DNA of 64,000 nucleotides from Rhyzopertha dominica (GCA_025024175.1 QCXZ01000064.1:19898286-19962285), one strand, 5' to 3'. Positions 49,536-63,620 are shown, counted from the first letter of the stretch. Program-made: numbers and translations. The notes: generated by a model from the letters alone, not told the origin.

Positions 49536-50079
49536 CATAAATATGACTTTCGTTTTAATACGACGAAACTTCATTACGCACGACAAATATATTTATAATT
49601 CGCATGTATAAAAATGATTTTCTAGACGGGCACTAGTTTTTAAAAACTGATTGATCCATTGAACCGAGATTCTGTTGAATAATAAAAATATTTTAGTTAT
49701 ATTACATTGCCGTCTTAAAAAAGTCTATACGTTTTCTGCACTACTTCACATCTGAATTCTTTGAAAAAATAGAAGTATTGTTGACGAAGTAGAGCTGGTT
49801 ATAAGAAGCAATAAAACCCTAGGCATGCCACTTTTAAGTGCGTATAGAATTATTCAAGAGGATATTTTCTCAGAATACAAATTCCCTTACATCCTAAACG
49901 TGTATTTGTCGTCTTTTTAAATGATTGCGTTGCCCCCCAAATTAATGGCTGTGTTCTTTACAGTCAAGAAGAAGAATGGTCCAACGCATTTAGACCCACT
50001 AAAAAAGCCCCACTTATAAATACGTCCCGAATGATTAACAGGCCTTTTGTAGGTACAGCCCTCGTTATGCATGCACAAA

Positions 50080-50480
50080 AATTTTTATGGTCCACGGCGG
50101 ACCTGTTGACAATTTCCAGTTGGATTTCTTGCTTGATGGCCCGGAAAATGAGGCAGCTTTAAAAATAACATGCCAAATCGAGAGTATTTCAATTTCAAGA
50201 TAGCGATCTCGCCGGTCGACGCGAGCATCGCTCCAAAAAAAACCAAAGATTTTATCTCGAGGTAATACAATCCTCAGTCGAACCGGCTCGAAGACAACTT
50301 CAAATCAAATTTAAAGGTGGGCTTGCTCGACTACTAAAAGGAACAGAAAGTGCAGGCTTGCTGTTTTGCTGATTCAGGCATAGTGGATACATTATCCTTG
50401 CCGGCGCCAAGTTTAGAAGTGCTATTTGGACACTGCAAGTTGTTAAAATGCTTCAATAATATCCGGTTTTGCAGCTCCTT
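50080..50480. promoter_or_regulatory. GC-richer intronic island
   Basis: A balanced-composition block including GCCGGTCGACGCGAGC and CTTGCCGGCGCC, ending near a TTAATAATTC word. No exon signature was seen. Confidence 0.28.
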
Positions 50481-51439
50481 CTCGCTTTATTGTTAATAAT
50501 TCAAGTTTTGATGGCTTGATAATGATAATACGTGCGAGTGGGTACATGATTAATCTGCATAGTATGCACTATAATAATGAATTAAATAATTATAAAAGTA
50601 GTTTTGCTAGTATATATAATGCTTCGTGAATGTACAGAAAATAATCCTGAGTTATAGCTCACAATGTTTTTTTATATTTCTATATTGTCGCAAAACTCGG
50701 GTATAATGTATTATTTGCATGGTCTTAAAGTGCTGCAATTGCTGAACAAACGGAGACAAAAAAGTTGAAGAAATACCTGACGTTTTCTTTGAAGCCTGAT
50801 TAGTGCCATTCTCCAACTTTTCTTTTTTTATAACAAATAGTCACTGACTAAACCGAAGCCTTTGTTAGTTATTTTTCTAAAAATTAAAGCATTTCTCACA
50901 GTTTGAACACTGCTAAAACCTTGTTCTAGACATAAAAAATCGCACAAGCTTTGCTTTAAAAACTGTTGCATCAAATTGACTTCATTGGTAATATTCAATT
51001 TAAATTTTGCAATGTCTGAATATATTGAAAAATATTATAATACAGCGCCATCTGTTGATGTCCTACATTAATCAAACTGTCAGTTGCAACAGAAACAGAA
51101 AACTCTGTTGAATGGATTCAAAGCTGCATTCACGGTGAAACATCCTAAATCAATTAGGTAGCTTGGAAGATGCCACTTATTTTGACGTTTACGTCTATGG
51201 TATATTTTTTAAATGCGACACAAAAACCTTTTAACCAGCAAAATCCATACGCGAAATTTGAAATCTACGTCATAAAGATCTAAGCTGAAGTTAACTTGAT
51301 TTAAACCTGGATTCGCGTGAAAGCGTTAGCAGCGTTTTATTTGCAAGCGTACAGAGTGCCATCTATAAATGTGACGTATATATCTACACTGTTTTGTGTA
51401 TTGTTGGTTGCAGCAAAAGCGTTCATGGTTTCCTTATAG

Positions 51440-52345
51440 GAGTGTCCTGTACCTGACGGAATATGTAGCGGCAATGCCAGTTCTTAAATCCCAAGAGGGG
51501 ATCCTCAAAGGAGAGTCCCATATAGGGAAACTATTCTTTGTGTAGCACAACGTTTGCGACCCAAAGAAATCAAGACATGGTAGAGGACGACTTGCAGCAA
51601 TGATGAATATGAAAGAAGAAATTTTGCATAGTGTTGACGAAGATCCTTCAAGAAATACGAAACAAATAGTCAGAGAAATTTGAGTTAGACAGTGGACGCT
51701 ATGGAGAACTTTTAAACAATCTCTTCTCTATCCGCATCATTTACAAAAGGAACACAAAACTTAAGTGGTTGATACAAAGTTCTGATCACAAATGCATAGT
51801 CAAATTCTAATGATTGGCGAGTACTGCTTTACGAAAACTGTGCCCTTATTTTCAATAATACTCATCACCAGGCAGAAGTTAAAATCCTCACGTTATCCAC
51901 CAATGGCATTTTCAGCATCGGTTTTCGACAAATGAATAGGGCAGAATTATTGGCGTGCATATTGAAGGACCGTTTTTGTTACCAGCCACATAAGCAGGAG
52001 ACAACCATTTCAAATATCTCGGTTTACGACTGCCACCCATTTTGGAAAAATTCATTTAGCTTTTCGAAGATACATGTGGTTTATGCATGACGGTGCTCCT
52101 GCACATTTATCGTTTATCATACGCTGATGGGCTGGCCTCATCGGTCTTCTGATCTGAACGTTTATGACTATTTGTTGGGTTACGTCAAATGCATGATGTG
52201 TCAAACTATAGTAAATAACCAAAAAGATCTGTTAAACAGAATCATCATGGCTGCTGAAGGAATTTGTAACGATCAAGAATAGTTGACATGGGTTCTAGGA
52301 CATGCTAATGCTTGCGGTGAAGCAAACGTAGGCATTTACACTTAA
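51440..52345 (+). pseudogene. Mariner transposase relic, nearly full length but heavily decayed
   Basis: The plus-strand frames follow the whole protein. They read RRVPYRETILCVAQRLRPKE, then DEDPSRNTKQIVREI (HTH), then LLYPHHLQKEHKT. Next come ILMIGEY, LAFRRYMWFMHDGAPAH with the second catalytic Asp, and MGWPHRSSDLNVYDYLLGYV with the third Asp position kept. The last pieces are VNNQKDLLNRIIMAAEGICN and a tail ending VLGHANACGEA. At least six stops or frameshifts interrupt it. It belongs to the same broad group as the 14.1-kb element but is more diverged, so it is an older insertion. Confidence 0.82.
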
Positions 52346-52689
52346 AAATTTTAAAAATTGATTTTATACAATCTCTTAGGTGTTAATTTATTTGGTTTTT
52401 TGTAGTTTATCTGACTGATTAAAAAGCTTGATTCTAAAATAACCTCGGTTGAAAGCTGCATTATCCTTGATTAACGTGAGGGAAAAAATGGATTGGATTA
52501 CTGACTGTTTCGATAAAAATTGCAAACCTTGCCCGAACATGTGTTTGTAGCCCTATCGGTTCACTGCGAAGTAAACACCGTTGTATAATTGCCAGTTTAC
52601 ATACGAGCGTAAACAAAAGTTAATTTGTTACCGACTTTAATCAGTAAATGCGTTTAATCTCCGTCAAATCCTATTTGATGACTGATCCC

Positions 52690-52930
52690 ATTCCGCACTA
52701 TTAGCTTTTAGGCGGCTAATTTGACGCAACGCACATTACGTGCAGCCGAAAGAGCAACGGAGGCGATCTTGACCACTGGACCAAGCTGTGCACACTTGAT
52801 CGGGCTGCTCTCGGATAACTCGCCTTTGTTTCAGACCGACGGACGGCCGGAACCGGCCCTGTGACTGCGTCTTTTACCAACTGGTGTCGCACCGTGTTAC
52901 GAACATCGGATGTGAAGGTTCTGTCCATGC
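52690..52930. promoter_or_regulatory. GC-rich intronic island
   Basis: One of the most GC-rich patches outside the receptor exons (GACGGACGGCCGGAACCGGC). A 70-codon minus frame is open, but the peptide is Arg/Ser-rich with no known match and no paired splice sites. A first exon or promoter of another transcript is possible but unsupported. Confidence 0.28.
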
Positions 52931-53939
52931 ATAGGTGAATTCAAGGTATTCGAACAAAGATCGAATATGGAAAGGATATGATTTAAAATACATTTCTTGA
53001 TATGCTGAGCTCGCGAGGAAAAACTGAAATGAAAATTTGACACCTTATAACTTTCGGCATAAATTTTAGACAAAAATGAAGAGCCAGTATAACTGAGTAT
53101 ACGCTTCGAGAGTTCTAAGCGTATAAAATCCATAATTATACAAACAAAGTCTTTGTGTCAAACCCGATATTATTCACAAAGTTTTACTCATTTGCGATTT
53201 CAAAAGAACAAAATCTGACATATGTTCCATCTGTGATTCTCTGAGTTATAAAATAAGAGCATATCCTTAATTTAGAAAACAGGCTTTATAAATTTTAACC
53301 AAATATGCTTCAATGCGAAGCTAAAACAGTAATAAGTCATCAATATTCTTACACAAGAAACAAACTACTTTTACCTTAGTAGCGGTAGTGGATTTGGACC
53401 TTATACTCTTACATATACAACAAGTTAGTTTTATCGTCACTTCATGTCGAAATATAATATAGTAGGTACTTTGCATTGTGGACAAGAATTGCAATATGAG
53501 TGTTTGAGAAGGTCTCTGGTGTGTGGCGTTCCTTTACCCCATAGCTGTAGAAAGCCTGCGTCCATGACCTGCTGCTAGTGACAACTACCGTATTGAGACC
53601 ACAACTGGATGTCCTGCAGATGGAACAAAAAGCTCTACATACGGTTAGTCTCCTTCAGGTTCTACGAATAGGTTTTCGGCCAATGTGCTGAATGCCTGGT
53701 AGAAAGACTGGGGGCTAAGGTTGGCAATCACCACTAATAATAATTTACAGGTTACGTCAGCCCCAACGTGCAGAGCACTAACTGTAAGTTATATATTCAT
53801 CCGTGTATGATTATATTATGTGCGATTTATATATTTATAATAGCAATAACAAGCATCTTTAGCTAATTGAATCCTGATAAACATGCTCATCGCATATACG
53901 TTTTGGAACATATGGCAAAATTTAGAGAGAATGGAATCA

Positions 53940-54200
53940 GAAACCTACGCCCGTCTGAGTTGTTGCTGACGATGAAGCTACCGCTGTTGCCATTTTGGGT
54001 TATGTTGGTCTCATAGAAAATTCCTAATCAGTTCGAAAGATATCGCAAGTTTCTGGAGTCAGCATGTCATCAGTCTTCTGTATTCTGAGCCCACATTTAA
54101 GCGGGAAATATACTCTCAGACACCAAAAAAACTCAATGCGTGGGCTGGGATATTAGGTAATTATATCGTAGGCCCTTATTTCTTGAAGAAAACTCAACAG
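53940..54200 (+). pseudogene. Mariner transposase scrap
   Basis: Readable words are AVAILGYVGLIENS, then KISQVSGVSMSSVFCIL (the second helix-turn-helix), then LNAWAGILGNYIVGPYFL (just after the first Asp). A deletion has removed the segment holding the first Asp. Downstream to about 54480 nothing further can be aligned. Confidence 0.75.
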
Positions 54201-55119
54201 CATGCTTTATTTCCATATGCTAGACACACTAATCTATCCTATATCACTGATATCATGACACAATGTATTGCTCCTGACAGGCAATTGCTTTATACTAATT
54301 TCCAGAGTTTTTAGATTAGACAAAGAAGACCTGTTAAAGTCCGGCAAGGTCTCCAGATCGTATTACCCTAAAATTTTGTCTTTGTGGACATGCGCTGCGA
54401 TTCAACTTTTGTATTGAGTTTGATGGAAGCCATTATGAAAATATTATTAGCTAAAACGTGATGCAATTTCAAAAAACCTTTTTCCAATATATTAAAAAAA
54501 AATAAAAATAAGGAATTAGTGGACTCCACTTACTCCGTTGAAAAATTAGGAGTGACGTAGGTTAGAATTTGTTTCCCATAGGAATTATTTTTATTAATAA
54601 AAATTATTTATACAATTAAATTTAATGAGTATGATATAAGAACACTGCACTGAACAACACTAAAGGAAGTGATTACTGCTCAAAAAAGCTTAACAGTAGG
54701 CAGAACTGATTTATTTTATTAGGAAGATTAAGGTTCGTCTAGATTTCTAAGCAATTTATAGTCTGGTTATTTATTTCCTGGCCCTCCATATTTGTGTATA
54801 AGTGTACTACATTTTCAGTCTTCACAGTAAATAGTCAGATTGACACAAAATAACAACGACAACAACTGCATTAGCGTATGTCTCAATTCACGTAAACTGG
54901 TTTTTATTTAGGCGGCGCAGCTCCTTATTAACCAATCTCAATTTCACGACGGATTCCTTAGCTCCAGATCAAAGCAAAGTAAACATAAACACTAGCCTTA
55001 CATAAACAAAAAAGTCCTTAACCCCCCCGTTTTTCTATTTATAGAGCATCAGATATTTAATTTTAAAACTGTCCCTGTGTCGGAACGAACTTTTTTTCTG
55101 TATAAAAATTACCGGTGGG

Positions 55120-55760
55120 GGTACAGATGCACGCCGCTCCAAAAACGGCGACCTCAGAAGTTTTATTGGTAGTAAAATTGTTTGGGAACGCGGCTAACTT
55201 TGTTGTAATATTGTATTGCCGACATCCAATGAAAAGTACGTAAAGTTACTAAAATTTAACTGTACTCATTTGAGGACGGCGCACTAAATCATCGGCTCTC
55301 GGTGAAGCAGGTCGCATTATTGTATTTGCTATGGAGCAAAGGCAGTAAAATCGTTTAGTACATGGACGTAACGATGGATACGGCATTAGGGTGTGTTATT
55401 CCGGTACAGCTACCAAAGGAACCATAAAAGCATTTCTGCTTGGCAAATAAATCCAAACCCGAACGATTTTGCTCTTATGTAATCAACTCCGTAATTTATA
55501 AATGCGGAAACACTTTAGAAGTAGCTGAAATTGAGGAAAACAAAACTTATACCTCCTATTATTAGAAGGCGCCGNAGGATATAACCACGTCCTCTGCGGC
55601 AATGGGGATGAAATAAAAGGGCTATCGAACTGTGTAAGGATTAAATTAAAAGATAGATATAAAAATTTAATATAGCCGTTGGCTGATGACAAATTTTCGC
55701 AGGCGTTAAAAAACCCATAACGGGCTAATGAAACTGGCAACATCTGGAAATTTAATTAAA
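55120..55760. promoter_or_regulatory. GC-richer intronic island
   Basis: A balanced-composition block with GCACGCCGCTCC, AAAACGGCGACC and GGCGCCGNAGG, ending with GGAAATTTAATTAAAG. An N lies at 55575. No exon features were seen. Confidence 0.28.
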
Positions 55761-57169
55761 GTGTAAAATTGGTGCAGCCCGACGGAAAATTCGTCAATTT
55801 AAGGAAGAGTGGACTTTTATTAAGGTGGAAAGCCTGTCTGGAGCTTAAGAGCTGTGATCTGTTTTAATCTTTTGTTGCTAGGCGATTATCAATCTTGGAC
55901 CTATTGTATATGTGTTAATGAAAAGTTAGCAGCGTGCATCATTATTATAAGCTGAATGTTCAGGTAATAGGTATTAAGTATTCATTTTTACGTATTCTTT
56001 GAGAAGTACAAAGTATAGATGTTGTGTTAATGGTCAATGTCAAGTTTGTGTTAACAACGCAATATTTACAAAAGTAAAGGATAAATCAGAATCACGTGAG
56101 TAGCAGAAAAATGATAAATTATTTAGCATTAACCATGTTTAGAAGAGTTATTGCAGTTAGTGTTTTAATAATGTAATGCGCATACAGACGGATGTTCCTA
56201 AAAGAGAGGGTAATTTGCAACTTTTATAAAGAGAGCTTTTTTTTTAATAGTAAGCAACATTGTTTGCTTTTTGAAGGCGTATTAAAATTGTAATCTTTAT
56301 TGCTTTTGGACACTCTATTTTTGTACATATTCGTTAAGAAAGTTACTACACTTCATAATCCAAAATTTTTATTAACCCCCAAAGAAGAGACAATAATGTC
56401 ATTTCAATCCTCAATAGCGTGTGATACCTTCTAGTCTTCTAACAGTTCAAATTATCTATGTAACGCCAACGTGCATACTAACAATAAAAATACAATATCG
56501 CTCCCAAGTTTACTCACGTTTTGGCTTAAAACTGGAATAACAGATTAAGGCACACAGACAAACAAAAACCAACTTTATGTACTCCATCGCAGTAAGCTGC
56601 GCCAAGTCAAACAATTCAGATGAGCGTTCCTTTACGGAGAGACCTCTACTAAAAGGCAAACAGAACGTAAAAAACATTTTTCTTTGCTCAATAGCGATTA
56701 TAGTTGCCGACCGGCCACTCAAATATTTAACCATGCGCATTGAATGCCAAAAAAAGAAAGGTATTGAGTGTGGCGAGGGTCATCCAAATATTGGAGACGA
56801 ATCTCAAATAGGATTCAGAGAAACAGCTAAATTGTTTGCTGCAAATATTTGTTTATGTATGTATAAATATGCGTTGCGGTAAAGAAAATTAAAATGGCGT
56901 CCCTGGTAATACTAACATTTAAGCTAAAGTATTACGAATGACCTGGAATCCGCGCTACAAGTCCTACAAGCCATTGTCGCTTGACTGATAAGGTCATTAG
57001 GATCTGTTCTGCGTCCAATATAACGAACAGTCGTAAACATGGGATTCATTCTGTAAAATTACGTTCACAAAGTAAATTATTTCGGCTGAGCGGGAATATT
57101 CCAATTTGTTACATTTAATGCAAGTTATTAACTTTACGAGTCGTATTCATTCAAGGAAATGGAGTTTTA

Positions 57170-57450
57170 TTACCGCCATTTCAAGATTCCTGGTTAAAAT
57201 TGAGAGGAAGCGGAACTGGCATAAATATTACTTGATACCCCACAACGACTGCACCGTGTGGGCTTGTTGTCGAGCTGATTAGTGGGGATGGGCAATAAAA
57301 ATTGATTTTGCATAGAATATACCTCTCCAGTTTCCCCAACGCTGTTAAGTTCAGCATCTGCACTTGGCTTGAAGAGTACAGTGAATAATTGCTTTGTTGA
57401 ATGTTTTTCGTTGCCCACAGTACCTATACAGTTCAAATTTTAACGATGGA
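57170..57450. promoter_or_regulatory. GC-richer intronic island
   Basis: Minus frames of 60 and 80 codons overlap here without resemblance to known proteins. The composition matches the other islands. Confidence 0.22.
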
Positions 57451-58412
57451 AATATTTAAAGAATCGGTTGTATGATTAAGAGTGTAACACATATTCGGCT
57501 GGGTGGAAGTCGGGTAAAAATGGCCAAGGTCCGTTTTCTGGTCAATGTCTAGGGTAAGAAGCACAAAAAGTGCCCCAATAATGTTAATTGTATGATGACT
57601 TCGGAAAACAGACTTTGCAGCACTAAAGAAAGACGATAAAAGAGTGCTAATGGTGATAAGGAAAATCGACTTTACGAGAACAGAGACAATAATAATTTAG
57701 CATATGCTTAAGCCGTACGGATTTGGCGACCATGCAGAATTGCTCCAGATGGATACAAGACATACATGCATCAAATGGTTCCTTCAAGAAGGTAGTACAC
57801 TCCAAATCTTCAGATAGTTATTACTTGTGGTGGGCGGTGCGCGCGGTTGCTACTTCAACCAGCAGGGTGGTGGTGGTTATCACATGAGAAAAAAAAGAGT
57901 TTCAGATTATTTCTACAAGAGAATATTCAGTTCCAGGTGGTACCTCTAGAGAAGCGGTATAACCGCTAGGTATTTTTAGATAGAAAATTAGTTGTTGCAC
58001 AGGTATCCACGTAATTTAAGAGGCTTAAACAGATGTTTTGAGCCCAAAGACCATCAGGACCAAATGACAACCTTACAGAGGGTATGTGCCCTGGATCCCT
58101 AGGTAAAGCATACACATGTAAGCGAAGCAGGAACAGGCGCTCTATATCTTCCGAGGAGGACGTATTCTGAGCAGTTCGCCAGTTGCGGGACGCCGCTTTT
58201 TTCCGTTATGGATAATTATCCCCCCGCAACCAACACGCAAAGTTTATATAATTAAGTAGCCGGGATACATTTGGTTTGGATGTAACAGTCATCAAAGCAT
58301 AATGGATATAATCGCACTGCCTTTAACTGACGTTGTCAATGAGGCATTAGAAAATTGCATGTTTTCTATAATCCTCAGAAGGGAAATATGCGGTTGTGAA
58401 TGTTTTTAGAGC

Positions 58413-58431
58413 AACCTACCCAAGGTAGGTT
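58413..58431. other. 8-bp perfect inverted repeat
   Basis: AACCTACC and GGTAGGTT flank CAA, an isolated hairpin-forming sequence. Confidence 0.65.
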
Positions 58432-59189
58432 CGATTTAGCGCCTGTCCGTTGATTGTGAGATTTTGGCTCCTAAGCATCGGATTGACCTTGGGCTTTCGT
58501 TATATAGCTTATGTTCTGCAAGGTACCTAAACAACTTCTTTATATAAGGACATTAGGGCCTACCCTCAGGGTCCAAATGCGTATTTTTGATACAAAACTT
58601 GATACATATGACTTCATGGTTGTCATTGGATGATGATTTTTGATGCTGAGTATGACGGTGCATGCCAAATTTGGATTAAGGCTATGAAGGTATCTAAAGT
58701 ACGATATTAAATGCTGACCTGTGACCAGTGGGTTGCGTTGGCAACACCCATGTACATATATGGGTTTTTATTAATTTTTACGCACATATAGCTATAGCAA
58801 CTTCTTTTACGCATTGCATGACTTGCTATTAAATAATTCTTCATATATAGAATTTCAACCCATTTGCACGAGTTACCGCAAAAATAGGGTGATTATGTGT
58901 CACAAGTCTAAGTAATGTTAATTTCCAAAAAACAATCAGTGATTTGGAGATAATTAGTTCTATGATGTTATTGAGAGCTTCTTATATTTTGCTTTAATAA
59001 ACAAGGCTTTTTATTCCTTTGACGAGGTCTAGGCTGCGATAGTTACCTCTCCTAAAGAACAATTAATGATCTCAATTACTCGTTTGGCATCCTTTTTAGT
59101 TTTTAAATTTACTGTGCTCTCTTTGTCTTATTACAGTTTCAAAGACACTTCCTACCTGCTTTATTTAAGTGTTATAAAACTCCGTTCAA

Positions 59190-59680
59190 GAACAAATTTT
59201 TTGCACCCGACGGCTCCCTCCTGGCGTTTTCATGCTACCCCCGGCCTCGGGGCCATATTTCACCGTCAGTGTTAAATTTCTCGGTTTGAAGAAATACAAT
59301 ACTTTCATAGACGCGCTGAAATACGGCGTCAGTTTATATAAACAGGTTGCCGTGAGTAAATTTGCAGCCCCATCTCCTCCTTCAATTCTGCCACGTTGCA
59401 AGTTTTATAAGTCGGTCTCACGCTGTCGCCTGAATCCGGATTTCTTACGAGATATGCAAATTTTCACACATTCAGAGCATAATTAGCTGAAAGTGTTCTT
59501 CTTGCGAGCGTGTGTTGGATTACAAGCTGGTTTAATGAAGCAAATTTCGCAGACTTGGAAACGCTGTGCGAATTTACTTGTGTCAGCAGTAATTCCTGTA
59601 AAGAGAAACCAATGTTTCTCCTCGAACGTCCGGTTTGATATATCGCCTTACGAGCGTTGGCGCCTTTCATACTTTAACGA
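59190..59680. promoter_or_regulatory. GC-richer intronic island with a POU-like octamer
   Basis: A balanced block with frames open on both strands (about 70-85 codons). ATGCAAAT at 59454-59461 is the POU octamer, followed by CATAATTAGC. Frames open on both strands at once, without splice sites, favour a constrained non-coding element over an exon. Confidence 0.32.
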
Positions 59681-62600
59681 AATTGCAGCTATCGTTACAA
59701 TAATAAATAGAAGGAAGAAATTTTTCTGAAGATGATTAGGTTTTGGCAGCTTCATATCAAGAGTACTTTGATCAGCCTCAAGAAAAATGAAAAAAAAATC
59801 TTTGATGATTGATTTATACTCATGAATAATTGTATTAATAATGAGGGGGCTTATTTCGAATAGATCTAAATAAGTAAATTTATACTTCAAAACTTTTGTA
59901 ACGACCTTTATACACCTGTAGTATGTAGTAAGTAATATCCATGGTACTAGGGAGCTAGAAGAAAAGTAAAAAATTAAAGACTTGTAAAAGAAATGGTTTC
60001 GCAATATAACAAGTTAACAAGTACCTATATGGTAGAAATAAGTGCATGTCAATTTAAAATGCAAGGCACATCGCCGAAACATCCGAGACGAAAACAAGAG
60101 GACGACATTTATAGACCCAGTATTTAATAAAGCTCGCATTAAATGGCGTGACTAACTAACCTAAACGGAAATAAAAAATAATTGAAATACTTACTGGGAG
60201 TTTAATCGAGCGCGGAATATAAACGCTACTAAATGGGCCTTGCTGAATTTATGTGCTGAGGGAAAGGAAACATAAAATAAGCGAGCATTTTTTTTGTTTC
60301 TAGAATGAGCCGCAGTCACTCCACTCCGTTCGTGCTCGCTCTAAATCGTTTATGTCTAGGGATGCGCCTGCATGTGAGCTCTGCCGGATAGCCTCTTGGC
60401 GGATAAACGCAAAAGGATGTCGATTGCTTTCTTTAAGGACGTGATATTATATAACACTACTATATCATGCGAAGTTGTCCGTTTGAGGTTTACACAGTTA
60501 ATATCCCTTCCGATGAAGCTTTTTATATAAATCAATTAAATGAAAGTAAATTAAGACTATTTTTAAAATAGACAGTCACAGAAAACTGAGATGTACATGA
60601 CAGTAACCCCATAACCTATTCGCAAGTAATAGCTATCCAAGGTGACAGTATCGACCGGTTCTATCCATTGTTTTTTTTGGCTGATACCTTTTTTAGCAGA
60701 AAAAAGGATATAAAGCTACAAAAATGTTACATATTACAAATTGTGAACTGATCCATCTACGTGTAGTTTTAATATAAGATAAATTATGTAATAATCCAAT
60801 GTCTTCTCAGCTTTGCCTCAAAATATGTTAATTCCAAAGCGCTTTTGGCCTTAAATGGCCATCTAGTTAAATAGGGAAACAACAAATTAATTTTTGATAG
60901 AATTCAAAACATGAAAACAACAAACAATATAAACTTTAAAGTCATTTTATGGGTGTAGGTTGCGCAGTTGCAGTAAGTTATCAGCTTATTATCATTAAAA
61001 ATTGAACAAATTATTTATTTCATAAAGTGGAGAAGACATTGGATTACATTACATATTCATCTTATGTGTCATACTGCTAAAAAGGAACCCTGGCATTAGA
61101 CACTTAAAAAAATTAATATAGTATAGGCTTTAAAATAAAAAGGAACTGGAAGCCAGAGCTTTAGTTGAATTAATCAGTTTCCATCAAAGCGTTCACCAGG
61201 GTGTCAGACAAGAAAAAAATGCTGTTAAAGAGAATAATTTCCACACATTTCTTTCGAAATGACTTCGTTAACAGGGAAATAGGTAATAAACAGAAAAAAA
61301 ATCACAAACGGATTCCATCAAAAACACGTTTCTTAAAAAATATGTTTTTTAGAAAATCTAGGAAAATATCGATCTCGTAAGAAACGTAGTTATTATCAGT
61401 CTTAATCCTTATCAAGCGAAATCAAATATCCTGCAACTAAGACAACCAAATTATTATTATTATCCGATGTCGCTAATATAGTTATTTATACGAAAAGGCT
61501 ATGACACAGTCTATCTCATGGAAATAAAGAAAAACCCAACCCTGCCTAACATTATGATATAGGAATTAAAAATNTACGGTTNAGATANCCATTTAATTTG
61601 TTGTTGTACTGCAACCAATCCCTTTAATCCTATTCCCATAATTTTCTGTTTCTCTTGTTTCATAATAGGTTATTCAACAAAATATCGTGAAACAGACTCA
61701 ATTCTAGTTATTGTTTCCTCAAAAATAATATTTGAATGGTATGTAGTNCGTGACCAATAAAAGTATGTTATTCTCAGCACAAAAGTTATAGTCTTACCCA
61801 CAAGAATCCANTTTATCAAAAACNCAGGTGTCAGAAATTTTCGAAAACACAAACGATATTGACAATATTCTTGCCAACATGCAATATCACAAGCATTACA
61901 AAATAACGTTGAGAGCGTTGAGAAAATCACTGTATACCATCTCTGTTATAGAAAAATTTGCGCAAAATGGATACTAAAACTGCTGACTATGGAATAAAAA
62001 TAGCGACGTGTTGAAGTCTCTACAGAGTTTCTCAGGCGATATTAGTAAGCAGAAGGTGATGCTTTTTTAATCAAATCGGGATTGGTGATACTCAAACTGC
62101 CCAAAATTGGAAAAAGCCAAGATTCTTGGACAGTAAGGGTGTACTCTTTTACACAAGCAAGATGTTAAGCCTACTTTTAGCTCTAAAAGGAAAAATCTAT
62201 CCAACTGATTAAACATCCTCAAAATAATGAATTGGGAGGCTTATCCATATCTATATTGTAGTTCCGTCTTTGTGTCAGGGAAAGAAGGCATTGGGTGACC
62301 CAAAATTTTAAGACGCTGATGATGTTTGTGCGTAAGGGACCTAACTTTCCCAACCAAAAGCATTAAAAAAGGTAACATTATATGAAACTCCCAAAACGAT
62401 GTGCCAATAGTACAGAGACTTAAAGGTATAATATATGGGTAAAATACGTAAAAATCATATACTTAAAACAATTAAACAAAATAGTTCCGCAATGGAGAAG
62501 TTTTTGTGTCATATTAACTTCTTTACAATTTTTACACGTACAATTTCTTTCTAAATACTTGATTTATTCGCGCTCCTATATCTACACGCAATTAAGGCAG

Positions 62601-62999
62601 TACAGAAGTTCTTTCCCATTATACGTTAAGTTACATTGCCATACCTACAATGATTCGGATCAACAAGAAAATTACGCTTCCTCAAATCTCAAATTCGTTG
62701 TTGAGTACTTTCGGCAGTATCACAGGTTTTCCGTTTTAATGCCTATACTTTCAATATAGCTTACGAGTAGAACACTTGGAAACAAGCACCTCACAATTAA
62801 CAACAAAAAGAAAATTTACCACAAGCCAAAACTGTAAATTAAGGAGCAAAGATTGCGTAAGAAATGCCTAAATGAGATCACAAAGATTTGGAAATGCATC
62901 TAGATGACCTGGAAAGTGTGATGTCAGGCAACATTTGTAATGGTAGCAAACGTGTAGAACATTAGGAGACTCGACCAGTCTAACCCTCCAGGGTCAAAG

Positions 63000-63620
63000 T
63001 TCTATAAACGTAACGCAGGAAGGAACTGAAACAGGTTTGCTGCAGCGACCGCCCCTTGCGAAGGTCTTGAACGTTTATCTCTTGTCGATATTAATGTTCC
63101 AATTATCTCATCCCCTTCCTTTATATCTGGTACCATACATTTAAGTGTTCAGGAACAGCTTCATTACTGGTAATCAAATGCCCGACGATAATAACTCGTC
63201 TGACCTCTTAACAAAATTAAGACGTTTACGTTGAACTTTTTTCTCGGGTAGTCGTGCTGCTCATGTCTTGGCAATTTAGCTCTCGCCCACCTAGGTTTTT
63301 CGCAACCTTTGATATTTTAATCCAAGTCCGAGTTCACATCACAAAGAATTTTTATTGCGGACTTTAATCACCCGCGCTCGTTTGTCGCGTACTAATAAAC
63401 CCTTGCCTCCCACTTGTTTACTTCCAAGAATGGCGTTTCAGATACATAAAAATATTTTTACCGTCTGTCGAACCAGATAACCACGGGGCTCGGTCGTATT
63501 TTCTATCGGATGCGCTGTATTGTCTACAAATTAGTCGATTAACTGTTCGTTTACGGATCGTAAAAGTTTGATGCAAGGTTGCGCCGAGACCTTTTTTATG
63601 CTGCTACTTTGATCCTCTAT
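63000..63620. promoter_or_regulatory. GC-richer intronic island
   Basis: A long balanced block with GCAGCGACCGCCCCTTGCG, a TTTTTATTGCGG word (Abd-B/Hox-like) and CTTTAATCACCCGCGC. No coding signature was seen. Confidence 0.3.

Noticed and set aside
52716..52928. 70-codon minus frame in a GC-rich patch as an exon
   Set aside because: There are no paired splice sites in a fitting phase and no protein resemblance. It is treated as a non-coding island.
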